Part shown: one piece after another, positions 16,155 to 25,134 of the stretch
Layout of the letters: each line of letters begins with the position of its first letter
Numbering within the stretch: the first letter of the stretch is position 1
NCBI RefSeq assembly: GCF_001274725.1
Contig: NZ_LGUF01000007.1
Span: 1,098,562-1,162,561 of the forward strand
Reading direction: 5' to 3'
From: Sporosarcina globispora
GTDB lineage: Bacteria; Bacillota; Bacilli; Bacillales; Cytobacillaceae
DNA: 64,000 nt
Made by a program: the position numbers and the translations under genes
Notes under the pieces: generated by a model
What the model was told of the DNA's origin: nothing
What the model saw: the letters and a program-made list of their open reading frames with translations, nothing else
Database searches by the model: none

Positions 16155-17570
16155 TCAAGCAAGCGGCAAAGTAATCCGGACAGTGGTGCCTTCATTTTCC
16201 CTGCTGTGTATATATAGGTTTCCACCGTGGTTTTTAATGATTTTTTTGCAGATCATGATGCCAAGGCCTGTCCCTTTTTCTTTTGTGCTGTAAAACGGCT
16301 CTCCCAGTTTGGCGAGGCGTTCTTCTGGTATGCCAATCCCTTCATCCTCTACACTGATGATGACAGAATGATCATCCTGACGGATATCAACGTTTATTTT
16401 TCCGCCCATCGGCATGGATTCAATCGAGTTCTTAATGATGTTAATCAGCACCTGTTTAATTTTATCCTTTTCACATTTTACATAGAACTCGCCAGGTGAT
16501 TGAGTTAATTCTATCATGATATTTTCCAAAACTGCCTGGCTGTTTAAGAGAGTGATTACACTTTTTACAACGTTTGTCAGACAGGTTTCTTCCATCTCGG
16601 TTATTTGAGGTTTGGCGAGAACGAGCAAGTCATTGACGATGCTTTCAATCCGCTCCAGCTCATTGAGTATGACCTCAGCGAAATTGCCTTTATGTTCTTC
16701 GTATAATAACTGTGTAAAGCCTTTTATGGCTGTAAGCGGATTGCGGATTTCATGGGCAATGCCAGCGGCAAGCTGGCCGACAACGGAAAGTTTTTCAGCA
16801 TTCTGCAGCTTTTCTTCCGTCTTCTTTTGTCCTGTCACATCTTTAATAATGATTTGGTAGACCTTTCTGTTTTTAAAGGTGGTTGGAATCAGCTGGACTT
16901 CGGTTTTTCTCATTTGTCCGTCAGTCCGGATCAGATTTAGCTCGAAATTGACGCTTAGCTTTGTTTGCAGAAAATCATCGAGGGTGGAGTGTTCTGAAGG
17001 AGGAGTGTAGTCGTGGAGGGAGGTGCCGATCATCTCTTTGATGCTCGTGAATCCAAAGAGCTTCTTTCCTTCATTATTGATGTAGGTCCAAATCCCTTTT
17101 TGTGTGACCATTCCTATCGTGTCCTTGGAGTATTCCACCAGAAAGCGGTACTTCTCCTGTGTTTCAAGAATCTCCTCTTCCATGATAATTCTCTGTGTCA
17201 TATCCCGGATGATGCACATCATTTCTTTATCGTCATTAATAACTGAAAAATTGGCTTCGAGCCACAGATAATGCCCTTCATTATGCCTGAAGCGAAAGGT
17301 CTCCCGTTTATACGGAAGCTGTTCGAGATCGGCCAATGCATCTTTTAAAAGATCCCGATCATTTGGATGGCAGTATGTATAAAGGCTGCTTCGATAAAAA
17401 TCCTGCTGTGAATAGCCCAGCATCGGCAAGCATGAAGGCGAGACATATAAAGCAATGCCTTCTTTTGTCACTCTTGCAATCACATCGCTGGAATGCTGAA
17501 TGGCCAGCTGCAAATTCCTCGCTTCGACTTTATCAGCGAATAAATCTGCAGGATTCGCGGTCATAATCAT
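16155..17570 (-). CDS. PAS-domain sensor histidine kinase (sporulation-kinase type)
   Basis: A 471-residue soluble kinase. Two PAS domains (about residues 20-130 and 140-255, VIARVTKEGIALYVSPSCLPMLGY and TIGMVTQKGIWTYINNEG) precede a HisKA domain with the phosphorylated histidine in AAGIAHEIRNPLTAIKGF, and an ATPase domain with NIIKNSIESM, DEGIGI and GTGLGI. There is no membrane segment, as in B. subtilis KinA and KinE, and the HisKA sequence is of the Spo0F-phosphorylating type. No response regulator is adjacent, so it is an orphan kinase. The ATG at 17570 has CCTCC-complement GGAGGG seven bases upstream; an in-frame codon 69 bases further up lacks one. Confidence 0.85.
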   Translation of the reverse strand: MIMTANPADLFADKVEARNLQLAIQHSSDVIARVTKEGIALYVSPSCLPMLGYSQQDFYRSSLYTYCHPNDRDLLKDALADLEQLPYKRETFRFRHNEGHYLWLEANFSVINDDKEMMCIIRDMTQRIIMEEEILETQEKYRFLVEYSKDTIGMVTQKGIWTYINNEGKKLFGFTSIKEMIGTSLHDYTPPSEHSTLDDFLQTKLSVNFELNLIRTDGQMRKTEVQLIPTTFKNRKVYQIIIKDVTGQKKTEEKLQNAEKLSVVGQLAAGIAHEIRNPLTAIKGFTQLLYEEHKGNFAEVILNELERIESIVNDLLVLAKPQITEMEETCLTNVVKSVITLLNSQAVLENIMIELTQSPGEFYVKCEKDKIKQVLINIIKNSIESMPMGGKINVDIRQDDHSVIISVEDEGIGIPEERLAKLGEPFYSTKEKGTGLGIMICKKIIKNHGGNLYIHSRENEGTTVRITLPLA

Positions 17571-17745
17571 TTTCTGTCCCTCCTTTTCGAATAATGTCAC
17601 TTTTCCATTATTATACATGAGTTGTTGGCTTAGACACATAGGTTTTAACTATCATTTTTTTAGGAGAAAATTGCATATTACAGGGGATACGCAACTTGAA
17701 AGGGAGCAGGTGGATAAGCAAAATGAAAAAAATAATAATTTTATA

Positions 17746-17775
17746 TTGACATTCTTTTCTTTGTGGTGGTAGAGT
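17746..17775 (+). promoter_or_regulatory. Sigma-A promoter of the met leader
   Basis: TTGACA at 17746-17751 and TAGAGT at 17770-17775 with an 18-base gap, about 30 bases before the first SAM riboswitch. Confidence 0.65.
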
Positions 17776-17806
17776 AATTAACATATTAACAACCGAATAA
17801 TAAAAA

Positions 17807-17962
17807 TCTTCTTATCAAGAGAGGTTGAGGGACTGGCCCTATGACACCTCGGCAGCGGACAAAAGTGTACCGTGCCAAATCCAGCAAGCGCAGCTTGAAA
17901 GATAAGAAGAGGACCATTGATAAATGCTGCCCTCTTCTTTCTTTAGAAGAGGGTTTTTGTTT
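17807..17962 (+). ncRNA. SAM-I (S-box) riboswitch 1, with terminator
   Basis: The aptamer spans 17807-17911: the P1 strands TCTTATC and GATAAGA, then the hallmark words AGAGGTTGAGGGACTGGCCC, ACACCTCGGCAGC, GTGCCAAATCCAGCAAG. The expression platform is a strong terminator, CCCTCTTCT / AGAAGAGGG followed by TTTTTGTTTT (17930-17962). The 3' P1 strand AAGAAGAGG can pair with CCTCTTCTT to form the antiterminator. SAM binding is expected to stop transcription of metNIQ. Confidence 0.95.
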
Positions 17963-18008
17963 TACCCGGAAAAATGCATCAAGATTCTATTCATATACAT
18001 ATGAATAA

Positions 18009-18150
18009 TTCTTATCGAGAGAAGCAGAGGGACCTGGCCCATTGAAGCTTCGGCAGCAGGCAGACTGCACTGTGCCAAATCCAGCAGGCGAAAGCCTGGA
18101 AGATAAGGAGAGGACTAAAAAAAAACCTCTTCTGATGGAAGGGGTAAATT
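18009..18150 (+). ncRNA. SAM-I (S-box) riboswitch 2, with weak expression platform
   Basis: A second complete aptamer (18009-18110) has CTTATCGAGAGAAGCAGAGG, GGGACCTGGCCC, CTTCGGCAGC, GTGCCAAATCCAGCAGG and the closing GATAAGGA strand. Its platform hairpin ACCTCTTC-TGAT-GGAAGGGGT (18125-18145) lacks a T-run; AAATTTC follows instead. So it may terminate poorly, act with Rho, or be partly decayed. It lies between riboswitch 1 and metN and would act in series with the first. Confidence 0.93.
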
Positions 18151-18221
18151 TCAGGATATAATTCTTAGTTTTCGCATAGGAATAATTATAAATAAAAACT
18201 TTAGAAAAGGAGAGATGCATC

Positions 18222-19253
18222 ATGATAGAATTTCAGAATTTAAAGAAAGTCTATGAGAGCGGTGGACAGCAGGTAGCTGCTCTAAATGGAATAGATTTAA
18301 AGATTAACAAGGGTGAGATATTCGGTGTGATTGGCTTCAGCGGTGCGGGAAAGAGCTCTTTGATCCGCTGTGTCAATTGGCTGGAGAAGCCGACTTCAGG
18401 AAAGGTCATTGTCAGCGGACATGATCTGACGGCTTTGTCGGTAAAAGAAATTCGCGAAGTGAAGAGAAATATCGGGATGGTCTTTCAGCATTTTAATCTT
18501 TTAAACTCGAAAACGGTGTTTGCCAATGTCGCGATGCCGCTCACTCTGGCTAAGGTCCCTAAAGATGAAATTAAAAAGCGTGTCCATGAACTATTAGAGT
18601 TCGTGGGGCTTGAAGACAAAGCGAACAGCTATCCCGATCAGCTGTCAGGCGGGCAAAAGCAGCGGATTGGAATTGCCAGGGCACTGGCGACCCAGCCTTC
18701 CATCCTGTTATGTGATGAAGCAACTTCAGCTCTGGATCCGCAGACAACCAGCTCCATTCTGCAGCTGCTGAAAAAAATAAATAAAGAATACAACATTACC
18801 ATTCTGATTATTACCCATGAGATGTCTGTAATCAGGGAAATTTGTGACCGTGTCGCTGTAATAGAGGCAGGGAAAATTATCGAAGAAGGAACAGTCTTCA
18901 ATGTTTTTTCATCACCAAAAACACAAACAGCGAAAAACTTTGTCAGTACGGTCATGAATGACCAAATTCCTGACTCCATTAAAGAGGTAATTGAAAAACA
19001 GGAAGGTCTTCAAAAGATATTTAGAATCAACTTTGTCGGCAGCTCTGCCGGGCAGCCGCTTCTCTCGCAGGTTGCCAAAAAGTTTAATATTGATTTCAAC
19101 GTCCTGTTTGGAAATATTACTGAACTTCAGGGAACACCGTTTGGCAACCTGATTGTTGAATTCCAGGGTCCGGACAGTGAAATCAGACGGGCAATTCAGT
19201 TCATCAGTCAGGAAAAAGTTTCAATAAGGGAAGTGACATCACGTGCTAGTTAA
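18222..19253 (+). CDS. metN: Methionine ABC transporter ATP-binding protein
   Basis: A 343-residue ATPase that powers methionine uptake. Walker A is GFSGAGKSS near residue 38, the Q-loop is in GMVFQHFNLL, the signature is LSGGQKQR near residue 139, and Walker B is LLCDEATSALD. A NIL/ACT-like domain (about residues 265-343) is the methionine-sensing domain that lets intracellular methionine inhibit transport in this family. The ATG at 18222 follows AAAGGAGAG. First gene of the operon under the tandem SAM riboswitches; it overlaps metI by 11 bases. Confidence 0.95.
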   Translation: MIEFQNLKKVYESGGQQVAALNGIDLKINKGEIFGVIGFSGAGKSSLIRCVNWLEKPTSGKVIVSGHDLTALSVKEIREVKRNIGMVFQHFNLLNSKTVFANVAMPLTLAKVPKDEIKKRVHELLEFVGLEDKANSYPDQLSGGQKQRIGIARALATQPSILLCDEATSALDPQTTSSILQLLKKINKEYNITILIITHEMSVIREICDRVAVIEAGKIIEEGTVFNVFSSPKTQTAKNFVSTVMNDQIPDSIKEVIEKQEGLQKIFRINFVGSSAGQPLLSQVAKKFNIDFNVLFGNITELQGTPFGNLIVEFQGPDSEIRRAIQFISQEKVSIREVTSRAS

Positions 19254-19893
19254 TCAGGAGAAAATCATCGAGGCGTTAATCGAAACGATTCAAATGGTGG
19301 CATTTTCGCTGTTATTTTCAGCTGTAATTGGTCTGCCGCTTGGCATATTGCTTGTCGCGACAAGGAAAGGGCACCTGCTTGAAAATCTCGTCGTTTTTAA
19401 CGTCATAAACAGCATTATTAATATATTCAGATCTGTTCCATTCATCATATTAATGGTAGCCATCATCCCGATCACAAGGCTGATTGTTGGAACATCGATT
19501 GGAACGGCTGCAGCAGTTGTGCCGCTTGTCTTTTATGCCGGGCCATATATTGCAAGATTAATAGAAAACTCATTGCTTGAGGTAGATCCGGGAGTCATTG
19601 AAGCTGCAGAAGCAATGGGAGCGACACCGGGCCAGATTATTTTTAAATTCCTGATTCCGGAAGCACTCAGTTCACTGGTATTAGGTTTTACTATCGCGAC
19701 AATCGGTCTTGTAGGAGCATCAGCCATGGCTGGGGCAGTTGGAGGCGGCGGTCTTGGTGACCTCGCCATTACATACGGCTACCAGCGGTTCGATACAACA
19801 GTCATGCTGATTACAGTCGCCATCTTAGTGGTCATGGTTCAAGGCCTGCAGTCATTCGGAAATATTTTATCTAAAAAAATTAGACGGAGATAA
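19243..19893 (+). CDS. metI: Methionine ABC transporter permease
   Basis: A 216-residue membrane permease with five segments and the ABC-interaction loop EAAEAMGATPGQIIFKFLIPEAL near residues 123-145. The start is GTG at 19243, inside the end of metN, consistent with translational coupling. It forms the complex MetN2-MetI2 that receives methionine from the lipoprotein MetQ. Confidence 0.93.
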   Translation: MLVNQEKIIEALIETIQMVAFSLLFSAVIGLPLGILLVATRKGHLLENLVVFNVINSIINIFRSVPFIILMVAIIPITRLIVGTSIGTAAAVVPLVFYAGPYIARLIENSLLEVDPGVIEAAEAMGATPGQIIFKFLIPEALSSLVLGFTIATIGLVGASAMAGAVGGGGLGDLAITYGYQRFDTTVMLITVAILVVMVQGLQSFGNILSKKIRRR

Positions 19894-19911
19894 CTTAGGA
19901 GGAAACACAAC

Positions 19912-20739
19912 ATGAAAAAGCTATTTTTATCATTCATTATTTTAACATTGGCAGTGTTCACTGCTGCTTGCTCAAGCACTTCAGGCGGGGAAGAAACAAA
20001 GAAGATTAAATTGGGTGTCAGCGGATCTGATACACGGATCTGGGATTTTGTAGCAGAAAAGGCTGAAAAAGAAGGAATTGAAATTGAAGTGGTAACATTC
20101 TCTGACTATGTACAGCCTAACGTTGCCCTTGCAGAAGGCGACCTGGATGTAAATGCGTTCCAGACAGTAGCGTATTTTGACACTTTTATTAAAGAGCACG
20201 ATATGGATCTTTCGCCAATTGCCACAACTGTATTAGCACCGATGGGTCTTTATTCTGAAAAAGTAAAGTCGGTTGAAGACATACCTGATGGAGGCAAAAT
20301 TGCGATCCCTAATGATGCTTCAAATGGAGGAAGAGCACTTCTTTTACTGGAGGAAGCCGGCCTTATCAAATTATCCGAGGACTATGACAGAAACCTGGAC
20401 TTGAATAAAATCGTTGAAAATCCGAAGAACCTTGAATTTGTAGAAATGGTATCAGCGCAGACACCGCGTGCACTTCCAGATGTCTCTGCTTCAGTCATCA
20501 ATAATGGAATTGCCGTAGATGCAGGCTTTAACCCAACTAAGGATTCAGTTTTTATTGAAAGCGAAACCGCTACTCCCTATGTAAATATCATCGCTGTCAG
20601 AACAGAAGACAAGGATAACAAAACACTTAAGAGAATTGCTGAACTTTACCAAGAGGACGATGTAGCTGATTTCATCACGAAAGAATATGACGGAAGCATG
20701 ATTCCGACTTTCATTCCTTTAAGTGATATTGGCTGGTAA
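19912..20739 (+). CDS. metQ: Methionine-binding lipoprotein
   Basis: A 275-residue NLPA-family substrate-binding protein. The signal peptide ends in the lipobox FTAAC, placing the lipid-anchored cysteine at residue 20. KIKLGVSGSDTRIWDFVAEKA opens the mature domain, and LNAFQ-type VNAFQTVAYFD near residue 83 is characteristic of MetQ. AGGAGG lies 10 bases before the ATG. D- and L-methionine are the usual ligands. Confidence 0.93.
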   Translation: MKKLFLSFIILTLAVFTAACSSTSGGEETKKIKLGVSGSDTRIWDFVAEKAEKEGIEIEVVTFSDYVQPNVALAEGDLDVNAFQTVAYFDTFIKEHDMDLSPIATTVLAPMGLYSEKVKSVEDIPDGGKIAIPNDASNGGRALLLLEEAGLIKLSEDYDRNLDLNKIVENPKNLEFVEMVSAQTPRALPDVSASVINNGIAVDAGFNPTKDSVFIESETATPYVNIIAVRTEDKDNKTLKRIAELYQEDDVADFITKEYDGSMIPTFIPLSDIGW

Positions 20740-20760
20740 AAAAATCATAAAGGAGGCACA

Positions 20761-21972
20761 ATGATGACGGCACCTGTAAAAGCACTATCTGAACTGAAGG
20801 AATCAATTAAGAAAAATGTTGAGGATAATAAAGAACTATACCTTTCCGCAAGCCACCAGATCCATGCAAACCCGGAAATAGGAAATGAGGAGTTTTTTGC
20901 CTCAGGCTTACTTGCAGGCATCCTTGAGAAGGAAGGGTTTGAAGTAGAGCGGGCAGTAGCGGGGCATGAAACAGCTTTCCTGGCCCGGAAAAAATCCGAT
21001 AAACCGGGGCCGTCCATTGCATTCCTCGCAGAATATGATGCCCTTCCCGGGTTGGGCCATGGATGCGGTCACAATATCATAGGCACGACAAGTGTGGCAG
21101 CAGCCATTGCATTGAGCAAGGTTATTGATGAGACTGGAGGAGAAGCAGTAGTATTTGGAACCCCGTCAGAAGAAGGCGGCCCAAATGGAAGTGCAAAAGG
21201 AAGCTTTGTGAAACATGGCTTACTTGAAGGAATCGATGCGGCGCTGATGGTTCATCCATCAAACCATACCCGCCTGACCAGTTCATCACTGGCAGTTGAT
21301 CCGCTTGACTTTGAGTTTATCGGCAAGCCTGCCCATGCGGCAGCTTCACCGGAGGAAGGAATCAATGCCCTTGATGCAGTCATTCAGCTGTTCAACGGAA
21401 TTAATGCTCTCCGTCAGCAATTAAAGGATGATGTGCGAATCCACGGAATTATTACTCATGGCGGGGATGCGCCAAATATTATTCCTGAGTATGCAAAAGC
21501 CAGATTCTTCATCCGTGCTGCAACCAGAACGAGTTTAAACGAAGTTACTCGAAAGGTGAAAGCTGTCGCTGAAGGCGCCGCCCTGGCAACCGGAGCGAAG
21601 CTGAATGTCATTGCTTTTCAAAATGAAGTCGACAACCTGCTGTTAAACAAGACATATGACCAAGTGTTCAAAGAAGTTATTGAAGACTTGGGAGAAACGG
21701 TCGTGGAAGGGGATAGAGATGGAATCGGTTCAACGGATGCAGGCAACATCAGCCAAGTGGTTCCAACTATTCATCCTTATATAAAAATTGGTGGGGATAA
21801 TCTTGTAGCCCATACCGTTCCATTCCGGGAGGCTGCAGCATCTGTAAAAGGAGACGAAGCACTTATAACTGGAGCAAAGGGTCTCGCACTCACTGCCTAC
21901 CAGCTGGTAACGGATCCGGCGCTTCTTGAATCCATTAAGCAGGAATTTCTTGAACGGAAAGCAGCTGAATAA
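20761..21972 (+). CDS. M20-family amidohydrolase in the methionine operon
   Basis: A 403-residue metallo-amidohydrolase of the M20D/aminoacylase type. Metal ligands are visible in AEYDALPGLGHGCGHN (near residues 89-104), EEGGPNGSAKG and a distal H in VAHTVPFREAA. It lies 22 bases after metQ and ends at a terminator, so it is the last gene of the SAM-regulated transcript. By context it probably releases methionine or a related sulfur amino acid from an N-acylated or other amide form brought in by MetNIQ; this is inference, as the family has broad specificity. Confidence 0.85.
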   Translation: MMTAPVKALSELKESIKKNVEDNKELYLSASHQIHANPEIGNEEFFASGLLAGILEKEGFEVERAVAGHETAFLARKKSDKPGPSIAFLAEYDALPGLGHGCGHNIIGTTSVAAAIALSKVIDETGGEAVVFGTPSEEGGPNGSAKGSFVKHGLLEGIDAALMVHPSNHTRLTSSSLAVDPLDFEFIGKPAHAAASPEEGINALDAVIQLFNGINALRQQLKDDVRIHGIITHGGDAPNIIPEYAKARFFIRAATRTSLNEVTRKVKAVAEGAALATGAKLNVIAFQNEVDNLLLNKTYDQVFKEVIEDLGETVVEGDRDGIGSTDAGNISQVVPTIHPYIKIGGDNLVAHTVPFREAAASVKGDEALITGAKGLALTAYQLVTDPALLESIKQEFLERKAAE

Positions 21973-21976
21973 GAAC

Positions 21977-22005
21977 AAAAGCTATCCTCAGCGGGATAGC
22001 TTTTC
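21977..22005 (+). terminator. Terminator of the met operon
   Basis: AAAAGCTATCC and GGATAGCTTTT pair around a five-base loop, immediately after the amidohydrolase stop codon. Confidence 0.75.
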
Positions 22006-22008
22006 CAC

Positions 22009-22091
22009 ATTTGAGGGTCTTTTCCTTGAATTTAGGGTTTCTTTCCCAATTTCACAATTCTATTCCAAAAGTTCACAATTACCTACTTTTC
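22009..22091. repeat. Short phased array, four units
   Basis: Units of 21, 20, 21 and 21 bases: ATTTGAGGGTC..., ATTTAGGGTTTC..., TTTCACAATTC..., GTTCACAATTA.... Two sub-types sit side by side. The array touches the 3' end of the minus-strand SASP gene. Weaker than the TGYYAGATAAAT arrays but with the same spacing. Confidence 0.5.
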
Positions 22092-22358
22092 CTTCATTCG
22101 TTCCTGTGCTATCCGAATAAGCTCCTTCACCATACTGCCGCCAATCTTCCCGCCCACTGTTCCTGCCTGTTTTGATGTAAGACGGCCGTTATAGCCCTTC
22201 TTTAAAGGCACACCGGTTTCCTCAGCAATTTCATATTTCACGCTATCAGGGTTTTCGCTGTCAACATGATACCCCTGGTTTGCCATTACCTGATTTTTCA
22301 GCTGGTCTAATGCCGCTCTTGATTCCGGCACAAGTAGGCGTCTTTTTCTTCTGGCCAT
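22083..22358 (-). CDS. Alpha/beta-type small acid-soluble spore protein
   Basis: A 91-residue spore DNA-binding protein. EIAEETGVPLKKGYNGRLTS near residue 49 contains the germination-protease cleavage region, and KQAGTVGGKIGGSMVKELI near residue 71 is the conserved second helix. The basic N-terminus MARRKRRLLV is typical of the variants with KKGYNG. Start at 22358, with GGAGG upstream; an earlier in-frame ATG overlaps the ribosome-binding site. A CATAATA word (22390-22396, minus strand) could be a sigma-G -10 box; a perfect inverted repeat CATAATAAG/CTTATTATG covers 22371-22396. Confidence 0.88.
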   Translation of the reverse strand: MARRKRRLLVPESRAALDQLKNQVMANQGYHVDSENPDSVKYEIAEETGVPLKKGYNGRLTSKQAGTVGGKIGGSMVKELIRIAQERMKEK

Positions 22359-22428
22359 GATGCATTCCTCCATAATAAGTTCTTTTTCTTATTATGTGAA
22401 AGAACATAAGGATTAACACTGAAAAAAC

Positions 22429-22457
22429 TTGTACAACTTCTTCTGAAAAGCTATTCT
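22429..22457 (+). promoter_or_regulatory. Possible promoter of csbA
   Basis: TTGTAC (22429-22434), 17 bases, TATTCT (22452-22457). I found no GTTTAA/GGGTAT sigma-B pair upstream, although csbA is sigma-B controlled in B. subtilis. Confidence 0.4.
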
Positions 22458-22511
22458 AATGTTAGACGATAACCTTGAATTTTTGTGAACAAACAAAAGA
22501 AGGTGTTTTGA

Positions 22512-22748
22512 TTGGCATTAAAATATTTGTCAGCTCTTTTCCTGCCTGGACTGCTGGTATTGCTTTTTACAAGAGTAAGCTATAATCGTGTGATTGGGCT
22601 TGTACTGACAGTTGGACTTATTGCTGCTTCTGTATATAAAGGCTACACAAATTCATTTGCCTTAATCGTTATAGACGCACTTTCGCTGACTGCCGGGTTT
22701 TGGTACGCCCAGAAAATGAAGCCCAAAACAAAGCAAATTGCTGAATAA
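22512..22748 (+). CDS. csbA: CsbA family small membrane protein
   Basis: A 78-residue protein with three hydrophobic segments (about residues 4-20, 27-43, 48-66), length and sequence of the DUF2198/CsbA family. The start is TTG at 22512 after AAGGTG. Its place directly upstream of uvrB is the same as in B. subtilis, where csbA is a sigma-B-controlled general-stress gene of unknown function. Confidence 0.85.
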   Translation: MALKYLSALFLPGLLVLLFTRVSYNRVIGLVLTVGLIAASVYKGYTNSFALIVIDALSLTAGFWYAQKMKPKTKQIAE

Positions 22749-22847
22749 TTTTTGCGGAACCTGTCGAACAAACTTGTCGACAGGTTTTTTAAAGTATGGA
22801 TTTTAAGCTGCATCTATGCTTGCGTCGTAACAGCTTTAAATGGAATT

Positions 22848-22907
22848 AAATCAAACGATTGATTGAATTTCATGCGATCAATCAAACGTTTGATTAATTA
22901 TTCCTCG
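22848..22907. promoter_or_regulatory. Paired ATCAAACG palindromes, probable operator
   Basis: An imperfect site AATCAAACGATTGATT and, after about 20 bases, a longer near-perfect palindrome AATCAAACGTTTGATTAATT. The core ATCAAACGTTTGAT is a perfect 14-bp palindrome and recurs after hprK at about 40171-40188. The symmetry suggests a dimeric TetR- or LacI-type regulator; which one is unknown. Confidence 0.4.
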
Positions 22908-22968
22908 ACATCCCCCTCAATAATTCGGCATATTTCCCAAGCAATATTTTCTCAGTGAAAATAAAAAA

Positions 22969-22982
22969 CGAATATCCGTTCG
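22969..22982. promoter_or_regulatory. LexA (SOS) box of uvrBA
   Basis: CGAATATCCGTTCG differs at two positions from the Bacillus LexA consensus CGAACRNRYGTTCG. It sits just upstream of a likely -10 (TAGAAT, 23015-23020) and 165 bases before uvrB. It explains DNA-damage control of uvrB-uvrA. Confidence 0.8.
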
Positions 22983-23147
22983 CATATTATTGGTTTGTTT
23001 TAGGCTCTTTGTGGTAGAATGATGATATGAGTTTTGAGTAAAAAACTGACAAATCAGCATTGCATCCCGGACTTTAAATCATAACCACGCTGGTTTGTAT
23101 TTAATATATATAGATAAATAAAAGTAATTTGAACGGGAGGCTTTTAG

Positions 23148-25127
23148 GTGAAGGATCAATTTGAATTAGTCTCAAAATATTCTCCTCAGGGCGACCAGCC
23201 TGGGGCGATCAAAAAAATTGTGGAGGGAATCAATTCCGGTAAGAAGCACCAGACGCTTTTGGGTGCAACCGGAACGGGAAAAACCTTCACGGTTTCGAAT
23301 GTAATAAAAGAGGTTAACAAGCCGACGCTTGTCATTGCCCATAACAAGACACTTGCAGGGCAGCTATACAGTGAATTTAAGGACTTTTTTCCAAACAATG
23401 CTGTTGAGTATTTTGTCAGCTATTATGACTACTATCAGCCGGAGGCATATGTGCCTTCTACAGATACCTTTATTGAAAAAGATGCAAGCATTAATGATGA
23501 AATTGATAAGCTTCGCCACTCGGCGACTTCTTCATTATTTGAGCGCAAAGATGTCATTATTATTGCCAGTGTGTCTTGTATATATGGTTTGGGTTCTCCT
23601 GAAGAATACGGTGAAATGGTGCTGTCCCTCAGAACCGGTATGGAGATTGAGAGGAACCAGCTTCTTCGCAGACTCGTTGACATTCAGTATGAGCGCAATG
23701 ATATCGACTTCCAGCGGGGGACCTTCCGTGTCCGCGGGGATGTTATTGAGATTTTCCCGGCTTCACGGGATGAGCATTGTATCCGTGTAGAGTTTTTCGG
23801 GGATGAGATAGACCGGATCCGTGAAGTAGATGCCCTCACCGGAGAAATTATAGGTGAACGTGAGCATGTTGCGATCTTCCCAGCATCCCACTTCGTAACG
23901 CGTGAAGAAAAAATGCGAATCGCCATCCAGAACATTGAAAAAGAACTGGAAGTGCGCCTTGCGGAATTAAGAGAAAACGAAAACCTTCTTGAAGCCCAGC
24001 GCCTCGAGCAGCGGACCCGCTATGACCTTGAGATGATGAGGGAGATGGGTTTTTGTTCCGGAATTGAAAACTACTCCCGCCATCTTACATTAAGGCCGTC
24101 TGGTTCAACACCGTATACCCTTCTGGATTACTTTCCGGAGGACTTTCTAATTGTGATAGATGAGTCGCACGTAACTCTTCCGCAAATCCGAGGTATGTTC
24201 AATGGTGACCAGGCAAGAAAATCCGTCCTAGTGGACCATGGTTTCCGTTTGCCTTCAGCCATGGATAACAGGCCGCTAACGTTTACTGAGTTCGAAAAGC
24301 ATGTGAAACAGGCTGTCTTTGTTTCGGCAACACCTGGTCCTTATGAGCTTGAGCATACACCGGAAATGATTGAGCAAATTATCCGCCCAACCGGCCTGCT
24401 TGATCCTACCATCGATGTACGCCCAATCGAAGGGCAAATTGATGACCTCATTGGTGAAATCCAGGAACGTATTCAAAGAAATGAGCGTGTACTTGTTACC
24501 ACTTTAACAAAGAAAATGTCTGAGGATTTAACAGACTACTTAAAAGAAATCGGCATTAAAGTGCAGTATCTGCACTCGGAGGTAAAAACGCTCGAGCGCA
24601 TTGAAATTATTCGCGAGCTCCGTCTTGGCAAGTATGATGTGTTAGTCGGCATCAACCTTCTGAGGGAGGGGCTTGATATACCTGAAGTGTCTCTCGTTAC
24701 CATACTCGATGCTGATAAAGAAGGTTTCCTCCGTTCAGAACGTTCACTCATCCAGACAATTGGACGTGCAGCGCGTAATGCGAATGGCCATGTCATTATG
24801 TATGCAGACCGGATCACTCACAGCATGGAAAAAGCCATCAGTGAAACAAAGCGCCGCCGTTCCATGCAGGAAGAGTACAATGAGAAGCATGGCATCACGC
24901 CAATGACTATACAGAAGGATATACGCGATTCAATCCGTGCAACTCATGCGGCAGAAGAGCAGGAAGAATACCAGCCGTCAGGAAAGCTCGGCAAGCTGAA
25001 CAAGAAAGAGCGCGAGAAGCTGATCGGCAATATGGAAAAAGAAATGAAGGAAGCGGCCAAGTCCCTGAATTTCGAAAGGGCTGCCGAGCTTCGTGATTTA
25101 ATATTAGAGCTGAAAGCGGAAGGATGA
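23148..25127 (+). CDS. uvrB: Excinuclease ABC subunit B
   Basis: The 659-residue damage-verifying helicase of nucleotide excision repair. Walker A GATGTGKT is near residue 39; the beta-hairpin region [21 protein letters not shown] follows near residue 92; [10 protein letters not shown] and the C-terminal helicase motifs [13 protein letters not shown] and QTIGRAARN are present; the final 40 residues are the UVR domain that contacts UvrC ([20 protein letters not shown]). The start is GTG at 23148 behind GGGAGG. It lies seven bases upstream of uvrA. Confidence 0.97.
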   Translation: MKDQFELVSKYSPQGDQPGAIKKIVEGINSGKKHQTLLGATGTGKTFTVSNVIKEVNKPTLVIAHNKTLAGQLYSEFKDFFPNNAVEYFVSYYDYYQPEAYVPSTDTFIEKDASINDEIDKLRHSATSSLFERKDVIIIASVSCIYGLGSPEEYGEMVLSLRTGMEIERNQLLRRLVDIQYERNDIDFQRGTFRVRGDVIEIFPASRDEHCIRVEFFGDEIDRIREVDALTGEIIGEREHVAIFPASHFVTREEKMRIAIQNIEKELEVRLAELRENENLLEAQRLEQRTRYDLEMMREMGFCSGIENYSRHLTLRPSGSTPYTLLDYFPEDFLIVIDESHVTLPQIRGMFNGDQARKSVLVDHGFRLPSAMDNRPLTFTEFEKHVKQAVFVSATPGPYELEHTPEMIEQIIRPTGLLDPTIDVRPIEGQIDDLIGEIQERIQRNERVLVTTLTKKMSEDLTDYLKEIGIKVQYLHSEVKTLERIEIIRELRLGKYDVLVGINLLREGLDIPEVSLVTILDADKEGFLRSERSLIQTIGRAARNANGHVIMYADRITHSMEKAISETKRRRSMQEEYNEKHGITPMTIQKDIRDSIRATHAAEEQEEYQPSGKLGKLNKKEREKLIGNMEKEMKEAAKSLNFERAAELRDLILELKAEG

Positions 25128-25134
25128 CGTAAAA

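Larger units (their letters stand above)
22749..23147. other. Regulatory intergenic region before uvrB
   Basis: A weak hairpin after csbA (CCTGTCGA ... TCGACAGG then TTTTTT, about 22760-22791) looks like its terminator. Then come two palindromic words of the ATCAAACG type (22848-22906), an SOS box (22969-22982) and the uvrB promoter. Confidence 0.6.
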
